Shown: one piece after another, positions 54,041 to 62,971 of the stretch | Position numbering within the stretch: position 1 is the stretch's first letter | Layout of the letters: each line of letters opens with the position of its first letter | DNA from: Tenggerimyces flavus | Lineage (GTDB): Bacteria > Actinomycetota > Actinomycetes > Propionibacteriales > Actinopolymorphaceae | Length of the DNA: 64,000 bases | Direction of reading: 5' to 3' | NCBI RefSeq assembly: GCF_016907715.1 | Contig: NZ_JAFBCM010000001.1 | Span: forward strand, 7,293,420 to 7,357,419 | Notes under the pieces: generated by a model | What the model saw: only the letters and a program-made list of their open reading frames with translations | The model's database searches: none | What the model was told of the DNA's origin: nothing | Translations under genes and position numbers: made by a program

Positions 54041-55827
54041 CAGCGCGTCCGGTCTTCCGCGAGATCGTCGGCGGCCGGGGAGAACAGCGTGCGGTAAGAC
54101 GGATCGCGCCACAGCCGAGCGTGGGTGTCGACCCTGAGGAGGCGTCCGCCGACGAACCAGGCGACTCGGTCGGCGCGAGCGGCCGTCGCGGCTCGGTGGG
54201 CCACGACGAGCTTCGTTCTGCCCGACAGGGCATCTGACAGCGCCTCGACCACATTGGCTTCGGTGGCGGTGTCGAGGCTCGAGGTCGCGTCGTCGAGAAC
54301 CAGCACCCGCGCGCCCTGGGCGACAGCTCGCGCAAGGCCAAGGCGCTGCTGTTCGCCGCCGGACAGCGGCGCGTCCACGACGGGTGTGTGATAGCCCAAG
54401 GGAAGGCGGCGGATGAACTCGTCTGCGTGTGCCGCTGTCGCGGCGAGAAGGACATCCATGCCACGATCCATGTTCTGTGTACGTGGCGACTCGAGCACGG
54501 CGGGGACAGCTGGGCGCGCGTAGGCGATGGCGTCGGCAACCGTCTGACCGAGGAGGACGGGGCGCTCGAACCCGTACGCGACCGCCTGACGCAGTTGGGT
54601 CGTCGTGAGCTCGGCGATATCGTGCCCGTCGATCAACACCCGACCCGCGTCAGGCTCGACCATGCGCCCGAGCAGGCCGGTAAGAGCGGACTTCCCGGAG
54701 CCGCTGGGGCCGACGATGGCCACTGTGCTCCCGGCGGCTACCCGCAGCGAGACTTGGTCGAGAACGGTAACTCCTGCCCGCCGGACGCTCACGTCGTCGA
54801 ACCGGATCTCTCCGACGCCCGAGGGCAGCAGTTCCTCGCCCTCCGCGGGCCGTATCGGACGGACGAAGTCGACTACCCGTGCCGCGCCGGCGCGGATCCC
54901 CGCTAAGTCGACGACGATGTCGATCTTGTCGACGGTTCCGAGAGCTAGAGCGGCATACCCAACAGCCGCGATGAGTTGACCCGGCGAGATCCGCCCAACC
55001 GCCAGCGCCCAGCCGGCGGCGCCGATGACGGCGACGTGGAGAGCGGGCGTCAACAGGCCGAACGACACGGCAAGCCCGCGCTGGAGTTCCCACGAGCGGA
55101 GACCTGCCGCACGCAGCTCAGGAAGCGGGGAGAGAATTCTCGCGACCTCTTGGTCGACGGTGCCGCTCGCGCGGATCGTCCGCAGCCCGGCGAGGGCGTC
55201 GACCAGACGATCCGCGATTCTGCCCTGCGCCTCCTGATACGCCGTCGAGGCGTCGGTGGATCGTCTGGTGAAAGGGCGTAGGACGGCATAGCCGATTGGT
55301 GCCCCGACGAGCAGGACCAGCGGGAGGAGTGGGTCGATAGTGCCGAGTAGGGCCAACGCGGCGATCGCCGTCAGCACAGTCCGGACCGCCGACGAGACTA
55401 AAGGGATGATGCGACCGCATGCACTTCCGCCGGCGATGATCCGTGACGCGACCTCACCTGCGCCAAGCTCGGGAGCTCCCGACCGGGCGTCGAGCGCGGA
55501 CACGACCATGCGCCGCCGCACCCATGCGCTGGCGCCTGTCGCGCCTGTCGTGTTCGCGCGTTGCGCCAGCACGTCAGCGATGACGGCCAGGGTCACCATC
55601 CCAGTCGCCAATCCAGCGGCCACAGGAAGGCTCGTTGGGTCACTCAGCGCCGCATCAAGGGCTCGGCCGACAGCTGTGGGAAGACCGAGAGTGCCAGCTG
55701 ACGCGACAACACCTGCCGTCACGGCGGCGACGGTCCAACCGCGTTGGCTTCGCAGCACGGTACTAAGAAGCCGATCCGACCCTTTCTGGCCTCGCGGGTC
55801 GGGTCGAGAGCGCCTCTGCCCAACCAT
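54040..55827 (-). CDS. ABC exporter half-transporter of the lanthipeptide cluster (1)
   Basis: A 595-residue half-transporter: six membrane helices, then an ATPase with Walker A GPSGSGKSAL, signature LSGGEQQRLGLARA and Walker B LVLDDATSSLDT. The usual catalytic Glu after Walker B is Asp, a mark of the degenerate site in heterodimeric exporters; the partner has the Glu. No C39 peptidase domain, so leader removal must be done elsewhere. Begins 189 bases after the precursor gene, with hairpins between. Confidence 0.92.
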   Translation of the reverse strand: MVGQRRSRPDPRGQKGSDRLLSTVLRSQRGWTVAAVTAGVVASAGTLGLPTAVGRALDAALSDPTSLPVAAGLATGMVTLAVIADVLAQRANTTGATGASAWVRRRMVVSALDARSGAPELGAGEVASRIIAGGSACGRIIPLVSSAVRTVLTAIAALALLGTIDPLLPLVLLVGAPIGYAVLRPFTRRSTDASTAYQEAQGRIADRLVDALAGLRTIRASGTVDQEVARILSPLPELRAAGLRSWELQRGLAVSFGLLTPALHVAVIGAAGWALAVGRISPGQLIAAVGYAALALGTVDKIDIVVDLAGIRAGAARVVDFVRPIRPAEGEELLPSGVGEIRFDDVSVRRAGVTVLDQVSLRVAAGSTVAIVGPSGSGKSALTGLLGRMVEPDAGRVLIDGHDIAELTTTQLRQAVAYGFERPVLLGQTVADAIAYARPAVPAVLESPRTQNMDRGMDVLLAATAAHADEFIRRLPLGYHTPVVDAPLSGGEQQRLGLARAVAQGARVLVLDDATSSLDTATEANVVEALSDALSGRTKLVVAHRAATAARADRVAWFVGGRLLRVDTHARLWRDPSYRTLFSPAADDLAEDRTR

Positions 55828-55860
55828 TTGCGCGAACTCTCTGCTCGGAGCCGACAGGAT

Positions 55861-55916
55861 CCCTACTCTTTGAGTAGGGCAGTGGAGGCAGCCGGGCCAG
55901 CTAGCCGAACGCCTCC
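55861..55916. terminator. Tandem hairpins between precursor and exporter genes
   Basis: CCCTACTC-TTT-GAGTAGGG forms a perfect 8-bp stem with a 3-base loop. Adjacent GTGGAGGC and GCCTCCAC form a second 8-bp stem. On the minus-strand transcript they lie after the precursor and before the exporters, so they may act as partial terminators or stabilisers that keep precursor mRNA abundant. Confidence 0.55.
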
Positions 55917-55987
55917 ACCGCTACCGGGGTCGACCTTGATCGCTCGGCGCTCCAACGCCGAACTGCGCGGTCAGGTCGACCCCCACC

Positions 55988-56003
55988 TCGAAAGACGAGG
56001 CTG
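55988..56003. terminator. Short hairpin just after precursor stop
   Basis: CCTCG-AAAGA-CGAGG, a 5-bp stem beginning about 14 bases after the precursor stop on the minus strand. Confidence 0.4.
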
Positions 56004-56016
56004 GTAGCTCAACGGC

Positions 56017-56175
56017 CTACCAGCAGTCGTCGCCGCCGTTGTCGACGGTGAATCCGCAGGTGACGACACAGGTGATCAGCTCGCAGCCGCCACCGTCGCC
56101 ATCGCCCAGCAGTCCGAGGTCGGCCGTGCTGGCCTCGGGAAGCAGCTCGAGAGCCGCAACGCTACGCATAGTCAT
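56017..56175 (-). CDS. Lanthipeptide precursor peptide (LanA)
   Basis: A 52-residue peptide with a very strong ribosome binding site (GGGAGGAGGGA) before the ATG at 56175. The leader (about 1-25) has the hydrophobic/acidic motif VAALELLPEAS followed by a Gly/Asp-rich hinge GDGDGGG. The core is CELITCVVTCGFTVDNGG and ends DDCW: four Cys, three Thr and no Ser. Class III and IV leaders have a similar LxLLxE helix. The gene sits between the peptidase and exporter genes on the same strand, and its first codons overlap the end of the peptidase gene. No second precursor was found nearby. Confidence 0.85.
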   Translation of the reverse strand: MTMRSVAALELLPEASTADLGLLGDGDGGGCELITCVVTCGFTVDNGGDDCW

Positions 56176-58003
56176 TGTTGTCCCTCCTCCCTGATGTGTT
56201 GATGCGGTCGCTGTGGCGGTTGCCACGGCGAAACCTTGGAGACATCACCTGCAGCTCGTCTCTCGGCTCGGCGGCAAGAAACGTAGATACGAGCGCGGCT
56301 GTCGACGGTCGCTCCAGGGGGTGATGTCCGGCACCGGGGACTTCACGGTAGTCAGGAGCCCTTCCGCCGGCGCGTAGCCGATCCACCAGCTGCCGCGAGT
56401 GGGTCACGGGGACGATGGGGTCCTCGGCACCGTGCACGATCAACAGCCGCGCTCGGATCAGGTCGGCTACCGCCAGGACGTCCCGCGGCCCGGACTCATC
56501 GACGAAGACAGACGCCCCGCCGAACCGGTCGACGATCGCGCGTGCTTGGCGGCCGCCGTCGGAACGCAGCCGAGAACCCGACAGGAACGGCGCGACCACG
56601 GCGCCGCGGTCCCAGAGCGCCGGTTTGGCAGCCAGAGCGAGCAGGCCAAGGAACGCGCCGTAGCTGGCACCGAACAAAGCCACGGGCCGGCCACGCCGGC
56701 CAACGATCGCAGCGGCGACGGTAAGCACGTCGACAAGGTCTGTCCCACCCCAGGCTCCGTGAATCTCCGCAGACTCTCTGACTGGATAACCGCGGCTGCC
56801 CCTGGGATTGACGCCAACGACTGCGACTCCGCTGTCGACCAAGTCGGGGAACGGCCCTCTTCCGGTCAGCCGCCAGGCAGCATCCGGTCCGCCGTGAAGG
56901 GCGATCACCACATCTCGAGCGTTACGCCAGTTCCCGTAGCAGACTGCCTCGACGACCCCGCCGCTTGGACGATCGAAGTGTTCCGCTGTCGGCGCGCCAT
57001 CGGGTGTGGACGACACGGATGCGGTCCGCGGTCCCGGCAGCAGCCTCATGGAGGCGGCCGCGAAATCGTTCGCCGGGTCGTTCGGCATCAGCTCAGCGAT
57101 AGAGGCGGAGGCACCCGGCGACCCGAACGGGAACCGAATCGCGGTGCTCGACCAGTGCGCGACCCCGCCCACCACCCCATCCGGAAGGGAGAGCTCGGTC
57201 CGGGTTACACCCTCGGTATCGATGATCGCTAGGCCGGCTCGGGCGCCGTTCTCGACGCGGAGAAGGAGTCCCTGGCCGGCCGGATCGACTGCGAGTGGCA
57301 TCTGTGCTCTCTCGCTCCGCAGCTCAGGCAGCCAGCGGGATTCCCCACTCCGGTCGAGAGGCAGCAGACCCCACCGATTGTCTCTGTCTTCCACCACGAC
57401 GTAGCCGCCCGTCGCCGAGACCAGCCGCAGGCGCAGATCCGATCGGTCGGGCCACAGTGGCTCGTGAGTCCCAGTAACCAGGTCGATGGCGTGGATGGTG
57501 AGACCCTCTGCGGTAAGTAGTTCCACAGCGAGGCGTTTCCCACCCTCGTCTGACCAACCGGTGCGCCCCACCAACCCGGGCAGGGTGATCCGAGGGCGCG
57601 CCAGCTCCGCAGCGCTCGGGACCGTTATGAGATCGGTCTGGCGCCTTCCGTCCGTGGACAGCACGAGTGCGGAAGCGGTGGGCGAACCGATCAGCCGCAC
57701 ACCGGCAGCGCGGAGACGAAGCACCTCGAGAGGCGGCAGCGGAGGCTCCATCAGCAGGATCGCGTGATCGTCGCCGTCGAGCAGGCGCACGAGAACCTTG
57801 CCGTCGCGAAGCGGGAGGACCTGGGCGTCCGGCCGGGTGATCTGCGGTGTGCCCGCCAGTTCTTCGACAACGAGAGGCTGAGCACCGCTCGTTCCGAAAC
57901 GCCACCGAACCACTCTCCGTGCCCGGGTCGCCGGATCGACCTGGAGGCAGCACGCGACCTGGCCATCTCCGGAGAATGCGAAACCGGTCCTCGTCAGGAC
58001 CAT
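56162..58003 (-). CDS. S9 family peptidase (prolyl oligopeptidase type)
   Basis: A 613-residue serine peptidase with an N-terminal beta-propeller-like region and a C-terminal alpha/beta hydrolase. Catalytic Ser in FGASYGAFLG, Asp in HGAEDPIVPV, His in GAGHHPLERP. No signal peptide. The ATG at 58003 overlaps the synthetase stop by 10 bases; a longer upstream frame is inside the synthetase gene. The stop lies inside the start of the precursor gene. Prolyl oligopeptidases such as FlaP remove leaders in class III lanthipeptide clusters, so leader processing here is a strong inference. The leader contains a Pro (LLPEAS) as a possible cleavage point. Confidence 0.9.
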   Translation of the reverse strand: MVLTRTGFAFSGDGQVACCLQVDPATRARRVVRWRFGTSGAQPLVVEELAGTPQITRPDAQVLPLRDGKVLVRLLDGDDHAILLMEPPLPPLEVLRLRAAGVRLIGSPTASALVLSTDGRRQTDLITVPSAAELARPRITLPGLVGRTGWSDEGGKRLAVELLTAEGLTIHAIDLVTGTHEPLWPDRSDLRLRLVSATGGYVVVEDRDNRWGLLPLDRSGESRWLPELRSERAQMPLAVDPAGQGLLLRVENGARAGLAIIDTEGVTRTELSLPDGVVGGVAHWSSTAIRFPFGSPGASASIAELMPNDPANDFAAASMRLLPGPRTASVSSTPDGAPTAEHFDRPSGGVVEAVCYGNWRNARDVVIALHGGPDAAWRLTGRGPFPDLVDSGVAVVGVNPRGSRGYPVRESAEIHGAWGGTDLVDVLTVAAAIVGRRGRPVALFGASYGAFLGLLALAAKPALWDRGAVVAPFLSGSRLRSDGGRQARAIVDRFGGASVFVDESGPRDVLAVADLIRARLLIVHGAEDPIVPVTHSRQLVDRLRAGGRAPDYREVPGAGHHPLERPSTAALVSTFLAAEPRDELQVMSPRFRRGNRHSDRINTSGRRDNNDYA

Positions 58004-60804
58004 GACGCCACCCGGGTCATGAGCGCATCGTCGAGGAGGAACGAACGCGTCCCTCCCATGTGCAGCCGGATCAGGAAGTTCACGACGCCCGCGAGACCGA
58101 CTCCGGCATCGAAGGTGACGTCCCTGCCGGTCTCGTCCGGTACGAGGTACCGCCCGTCCCGCAGAGCAGCGCGGACCGCCATCGGCGGGACGAACGTGGC
58201 AGCGACGTCTCGATAGTTGGAGTCGCCGGTGAATTCCGCGGCGTCCAGGAGGAGCTCGCCGTGTCCGGCCAGCCCATGACATGCCGACGGTAAAGACGCC
58301 CAACGAGTCCTTTGTACCGCGAAAGTCGCGCCGACGGCGCCGGCCACGGCTTGTTCGTCACCGGTAACCGCGGCGAGGCGAAACAGGAACGTTCCCACGC
58401 CCGCCGCACCGCTGCACCAATGCGGCAGCAGGCCGGCCTCGCGAGGCCCGACGGGCCACCACGCCGATCCGTCGTTCTCGCGAATTGCGACGTTAGCCAT
58501 GGTGAGGCCCGCCTGCGAGGCCCACATCAGGTAGTCCGGCCGATTCAGGGCGCCTGCAGCCGTGAGAAGGAACGTTCCTATGCCCGCGACGCCGTGGGCG
58601 AAGCCGTAGTGCACGGTCCCGGCGAGCCGGGAACCTGCTCCCGCGGAGATCGGCCACATAACCCCGCGCGGGGTCTCCTCGGCAGCGTCGACCACAGCGT
58701 CGGCGTACTGCGCCGCTCGGGCAAGCAGAGAGCTGTCACCCGTCAACCGGGCGAGGTACAAGTGGGCCAGCCCGGCGCCGGCAAGACCATGAGTGACGTC
58801 TGGGTTGCCCCACGCCGTTGGCAGCGAATGGGCGATCGAAACGGCTCGGTCGATCCATGCCTGTTCGCCAAAGAGAACTCCAGCGTGAGCAAGCGTCCAT
58901 GCCGTTCCAGCCCGACCGAAATACAGCCCTGGGAGAGGTGGCCGTTCCGGCAGGCGGCGGGGATCCAAATTGGCCAACCAGGCGGCGGCTTCCCTTGCTA
59001 CGTCCACCAGGTTCGCTGGCCCGATTCGTTGCTCGTAAGCACGAAGAAGGACGTCGAGAACGCCGGCGGCGCCGTGCTGGACGTTGCCCGGGTCGGTCTG
59101 GTCGCCGAACGCTCCGGTTGGCCAGGCCCGACCGCCATCCGGTGCGAAGCTATCCACCAGCTGGGCCAAGCCGTCGTCGAGCAGGCGTCGACTCGACGGC
59201 AGCACCGCGGGATCGCTGTTCCCGTGCTCGAGGGTCGAGAGCTCTCCGATCCGGCTCGTCTGCGGGCGGTCCTGGGCACGTTCCGCGAGAAGAGCGACCA
59301 CCAGTGCGGAGTCCAAGTGCGTTTGTTGGTCTCTGGGCGATTCCGCGAACTGGGTGCTCATCCAAGCTTCGAGGCGTTGCTGTGTCGTGCGCGTTCTCGG
59401 TCTGTCCGCGGCCAGAAGAGGATCCGACCCGGTCGAGATGAGGAACAGCAGAGCGCCGAGGCTGAACAAGTCCTCGGTCGGGTCCGCGCGCACCAACGGC
59501 CCACCGCCCCGAACCTCGGGAGCCTGATACGCCACTGTCCCGCTCGCACGCACCAAGTCGCCGATCGGAGCGGCATGCTCCAGGTCGACCAAGTGCAGCT
59601 TGCCGTCATCGGCGACTATCACATTCGTCGGGCTCAGATCGCGGATCACGTACCCGGCGTCGTGGACGGCTTCGACGAGCCGGCACAGCTGCCCACTCAT
59701 CGCCTCCAATGCGGGCTCCGCCTCACCACCGGGGTCGCCCGACGAACTGGTGCCGCCACCGATCCGATGCCTCCATGATCGAAGCGGAACGCCGGAGACC
59801 CGTTCCTCGATGAGGAACACGTCTCCCTCGGCTTCGAAGAGGTCCAAGACCCGAGGTATCGGGACGACATCGGCCAGCAGCCGAAGCGTGGCCGCTTCCT
59901 GGCGAAGTCGATCGCGTGCATCTCGGCCGTTCAGATCCGTCTCGGCAAAGGCTCGCGCCTGTTTGACCACTACAGACTGGCCCGTGACCAGATCTGTGCC
60001 AAGAAACACCCCACCGCGAGCGGAATGCCTAACTGCGTTCCGCATCTCGTACCGCTCGTTGAGAACGACAGCGACCCCCCGGCCGGCACCAGACTCGTGC
60101 GGTTCGATCGAAGGGAACGGGTCCGTTGTCCACGAGGGGGGCGTGAACGAGGCCTCCCTGCGATCTTCGACAACTGCCCCGTCCGGTCCAACGAGGACGT
60201 ACCTGAACACGCCGTCGTCATCGAGTCCTCCGTCGCCGGAGAAGCCTCCGTAGCGATAGTGCACCAGGCTTCCGGGTCGAACGGGTCGGTCGGACAGCAC
60301 CCGCGGCCCTCCCAGCCCAGCCGTGGCATCGTCGAGCTCGATCGCCAACGAGCGGAAATAGACCTCGTCCTCCGGGTAGACGGTAATGATCTTGCCGAAC
60401 TCAGCCCGCCCGCAGTCCCGGCCTGTCAGCCATGCCACACCGGACCTAGTCGCCGCGAACTTGAACACCACCGCATGTCGCGCCAGAACCGGAACGACCC
60501 TGGCAAGGAGGTCGTCCACGTTCGCCGGCGAGGCCGAGATATGAAGCTTCCATCCCTGTGCCGGCAGCTGAGGCGCGCTCCCTTGCCTTGCGGAACACCA
60601 CATACTGCTGCGCCGGAGTCGCCAATGTGAACCCGAACGCCCCGCTAGGAGGCGCTCAACGGCGGGTACGAGGTCATCCTTAGCTGATCTGTCAGAGGTA
60701 TCCGGGGCGTCCTTGAGGCGCGACTGCTGGTCTTGCGTCACGTCCCACCGCACCAGCTTCACTCCCTGAATCGACTCGAACCTCGCCGAAGCCTGTCCCC
60801 GCAT
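57994..60804 (-). CDS. Lanthionine synthetase, lyase-kinase-cyclase (LanL/LanKC type)
   Basis: A 936-residue three-domain enzyme that phosphorylates Ser/Thr of the precursor, eliminates phosphate and closes thioether rings. Lyase domain (about 80-225): GWKLHISA, FKFAATRSG, FGKIITVYPED and VHYRYGGFSG. Kinase domain (about 255-500): VVVKQARAF, VIRDLSPTNVIV and LHLVDLEHAAP. LanC-like cyclase (about 530-936): YGFAHGVAG, PHWCSGAAGVG and ACHGLAGHGELL, which supply the His and two Cys zinc ligands plus the adjacent His. Class III enzymes lack zinc ligands, so this is closer to class IV (LanL). First gene of the cluster; ATG 60804 with AGGTAG close upstream. Confidence 0.93.
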   Translation of the reverse strand: MRGQASARFESIQGVKLVRWDVTQDQQSRLKDAPDTSDRSAKDDLVPAVERLLAGRSGSHWRLRRSSMWCSARQGSAPQLPAQGWKLHISASPANVDDLLARVVPVLARHAVVFKFAATRSGVAWLTGRDCGRAEFGKIITVYPEDEVYFRSLAIELDDATAGLGGPRVLSDRPVRPGSLVHYRYGGFSGDGGLDDDGVFRYVLVGPDGAVVEDRREASFTPPSWTTDPFPSIEPHESGAGRGVAVVLNERYEMRNAVRHSARGGVFLGTDLVTGQSVVVKQARAFAETDLNGRDARDRLRQEAATLRLLADVVPIPRVLDLFEAEGDVFLIEERVSGVPLRSWRHRIGGGTSSSGDPGGEAEPALEAMSGQLCRLVEAVHDAGYVIRDLSPTNVIVADDGKLHLVDLEHAAPIGDLVRASGTVAYQAPEVRGGGPLVRADPTEDLFSLGALLFLISTGSDPLLAADRPRTRTTQQRLEAWMSTQFAESPRDQQTHLDSALVVALLAERAQDRPQTSRIGELSTLEHGNSDPAVLPSSRRLLDDGLAQLVDSFAPDGGRAWPTGAFGDQTDPGNVQHGAAGVLDVLLRAYEQRIGPANLVDVAREAAAWLANLDPRRLPERPPLPGLYFGRAGTAWTLAHAGVLFGEQAWIDRAVSIAHSLPTAWGNPDVTHGLAGAGLAHLYLARLTGDSSLLARAAQYADAVVDAAEETPRGVMWPISAGAGSRLAGTVHYGFAHGVAGIGTFLLTAAGALNRPDYLMWASQAGLTMANVAIRENDGSAWWPVGPREAGLLPHWCSGAAGVGTFLFRLAAVTGDEQAVAGAVGATFAVQRTRWASLPSACHGLAGHGELLLDAAEFTGDSNYRDVAATFVPPMAVRAALRDGRYLVPDETGRDVTFDAGVGLAGVVNFLIRLHMGGTRSFLLDDALMTRVASWS

Positions 60805-61199
60805 CTACCTGAGCATCACGGGCGATGGCTTACATACAGCTAGTTCGGATGCCACGACAGCTTGGACGGGTACCAATCGGACTTTTCTGCAGGAGTTCGT
60901 GACCGAGCCATTCGCCGATCGATCACAACGACGCAGTGCGTGCCGTACCTGCGTCGTTGTCCGCGGCGCCTGGAGGTCGGGCCATTCGCGACCCACCTCG
61001 CGGTTCTTCGTCACTCGTTCGTAGCCGGACACCGCACGGACCTTGCTGTCCAGAGCCCACGCGGACCGCGAGCTCCAGGAACTCCCTGCTCGCTAGGACT
61101 CCCCCGCCGACCCGAGCGCGTTGTTCGCCATCAGCGGCGCTCACGTGTCGACGAAGGTTCCAGTGGTCCGGTTCTGGCGATGCTCCGGCCGTGAGGTGA
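60805..61199. other. Upstream region of the lanthipeptide cluster
   Basis: About 395 bases without a recognisable gene. It should hold the cluster promoter on the minus strand. No regulator gene is adjacent, and no clear -35/-10 pair was resolved. Confidence 0.45.
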
Positions 61200-61320
61200 C
61201 GCCGAGACTTGCGGGTGGCCGACAACCCGGCGTTGCTGCAGTCGGTGGTCGCCGGAAGCCGCCCAGTGGCCGGTCTGTTCGTGTTGGATCCGGCTCTGTT
61301 CGACCCTGCCCGTGAGGCAT
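61200..61320 (+). pseudogene. DNA photolyase N-terminal remnant
   Basis: One frame reads RRDLRVADNPALLQSVVAGS, then PVAGLFVLDPALFDPAREA, the first about 40 residues of a cryptochrome/photolyase (the RDLR...DNPAL nucleotide-binding start). The start codon is missing and the frame closes soon after. Confidence 0.7.
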
Positions 61321-61329
61321 CGGCGCCAC

Positions 61330-61959
61330 TACCTGCTCAGCAGGTGTCAGACCAGGCGCCGACGCGGTCAAGTCCGCCGCCGTAGACGGATTCACCATCG
61401 GGACCCCGCTCGAGGCGTTGACCGACGGCAGAGACGCGATGTTCGCGGTTGCTATGAACGGCGTTCCGCTGCCGCTAGCGCATGGGTTTCCGATCCGGAT
61501 GATCGTCTCCGGCCTGGACGGATATGTGTCGGCAACCAAGTGGCTGTCGACGTCGATGTCGCCCGGTTTGCCGACTTCAAGGCCTACTGGTCGACCCGTG
61601 GTTGGGCCGAGCAAGCGCCGATCAAGACCTCGTCCCGCATCGACGTTTCGAAACCGTTCGCCCGCGTCCAGGCCGGCGACGTTGCTGTGGCAGGTGTCGC
61701 CTGGTCCCGACAACGCGGCATCACTAAAGTCGAAGTCCGCGTGGATGTTGGCGCTTGGCAGACCGCAGAACTCGCTGCTGAGGATTCCATCGATACCTGG
61801 CGGCAATGGCTGTGGTCCTGGGAGGACGCTGCCGGCGGGCAACAACACGCTGCAAGTCCGCGCAACGGACGCCACCAGCACAGTCCAACGTCTCGCCGTG
61901 TCCCGCCACGCCCCAATGGGTCCAGCGGATGGCACAGCGTCGCGGTGATGGTCGAGTGA
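61330..61959 (+). pseudogene. Sulfite-oxidase-family molybdopterin oxidoreductase, C-terminal remnant
   Basis: Frames alternate but join into the molybdo-oxidoreductase end: VDGFTIGTPLEALTDGRDAM, VAMNGVPLPLAHGFPIRMIV, GLDGYVSATKWL, then FADFKAYWSTRGWAEQAPIK, VAVAGVAWSRQRGITKVEVR and ASSGWHSVAVMVE-like end (GSSGWHSVAVMVE). At least three frameshifts. The N-terminal domains that bind the cofactor are gone. It directly follows the photolyase remnant, so a deletion or fusion joined two dead genes. Confidence 0.8.
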
Positions 61960-62115
61960 AGTTCCTCGCACCGTCGGTCGAGCGCGTGTTCGCCAAGAGC
62001 GACGCGCGGCGTCGGTCGGTACAGCATGACCGACAACGCGCTGATGTCGAAGCCGGGCAAGCAGACGTCCAAAGGTGTTTGACGTCCGGTCGCGCGTCCA
62101 GCCAGGATCGATCCC

Positions 62116-62958
62116 ATGAACACCCTCGAACGTACGGTCGAGATCAACGGCATCGAACTGTGCACGCAGACCTTCGGAGAACCGGAGAATCCCGCCGCTC
62201 TGCTGGTCGCCGGTACGTCGTGCTCGATGGACTGGTGGACCCCGACCTTCTGCACGGCGCTTGCAGGCAAGGGCTTCTTCGTCCTTCGTTTCGATCAGCG
62301 CGATACTGGCCGATCCAGTCGTGACGAGCCCGGGCACCCCACGTACTCGCTGACCGACCTGACACTTGATGCCGTCCACGTTCTCGACGGCTACGGAATC
62401 GACCGAGCGCACTGGATCGGCTTCTCCCAGGGTGGTTGGGTCAGTCAACTCGCCGCGCTCGACCACCCCGATCGGGTCGCGGCTCTCACCCTGATCTCGA
62501 CCCGGCCGACCAGCCATGGCCCAGCCGATTCCGATCTGCCAGAAGTCACCACGGAGCTCCTTGCCGCGTGGGAGCAAACGGGTGAGCCGGACTGGGACCA
62601 ACCGTCGGCTGTGGTCGACTATCTGGTCGAGTCCGAACGGTCGCTGGCAGCCAACCCGTTCGACGAACAGGCTGCTCGCGACATCTGTTCGAGTTGCGTC
62701 ACACGATCAATCGATGTCCGGTCGGCTGTCACCAACCATCCGATCGCTGATCAAGGCCCGCGTTGGCGCGGTCGTCTCGGCGAGATCGCCGTCCCGACGG
62801 TGATCCTTCATGGTGACCACGACCCGCTGTTCCCTCCTCCCAACGCCACAGCCCTAGCCGCCGAGATCCTGGGCTCTAGAATCCAGTTCCTACCTGTCGG
62901 GCACGAGCTGCCACCACGCATTCATTCCCTCGTCATCGACGCCATCTCAAGTCTGTGA
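62116..62958 (+). CDS. Alpha/beta hydrolase
   Basis: A 280-residue cytosolic hydrolase. Nucleophile elbow in IGFSQGGWVS (Ser), acid in HGDHDPLFPP, His in PVGHELPP. The N-terminal run FVLRFDQRDTGRSSRDEPGH is typical of the aclacinomycin-methylesterase/haloperoxidase-like group. The ATG has AGGATCG about 7 bases upstream. It is the only intact gene between degraded neighbours. Substrate unknown. Confidence 0.9.
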   Translation: MNTLERTVEINGIELCTQTFGEPENPAALLVAGTSCSMDWWTPTFCTALAGKGFFVLRFDQRDTGRSSRDEPGHPTYSLTDLTLDAVHVLDGYGIDRAHWIGFSQGGWVSQLAALDHPDRVAALTLISTRPTSHGPADSDLPEVTTELLAAWEQTGEPDWDQPSAVVDYLVESERSLAANPFDEQAARDICSSCVTRSIDVRSAVTNHPIADQGPRWRGRLGEIAVPTVILHGDHDPLFPPPNATALAAEILGSRIQFLPVGHELPPRIHSLVIDAISSL

Positions 62959-62971
62959 GCATCCCAGTTCA

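Noticed and set aside
53033-54097. 354-codon open frame antisense to exporter 2
   Set aside because: No motif and biased composition; the other strand is a full ABC half-transporter.
56017-56226. Longer precursor version starting 17 residues earlier (MATATATAST)
   Set aside because: That start lies inside the S9 coding end without a ribosome binding site, while the ATG at 56175 has a very strong one.
58312-59778. 488-codon plus-strand frame over the lanthionine synthetase
   Set aside because: Shadow of the GC-rich synthetase gene; no start signal and no motif.
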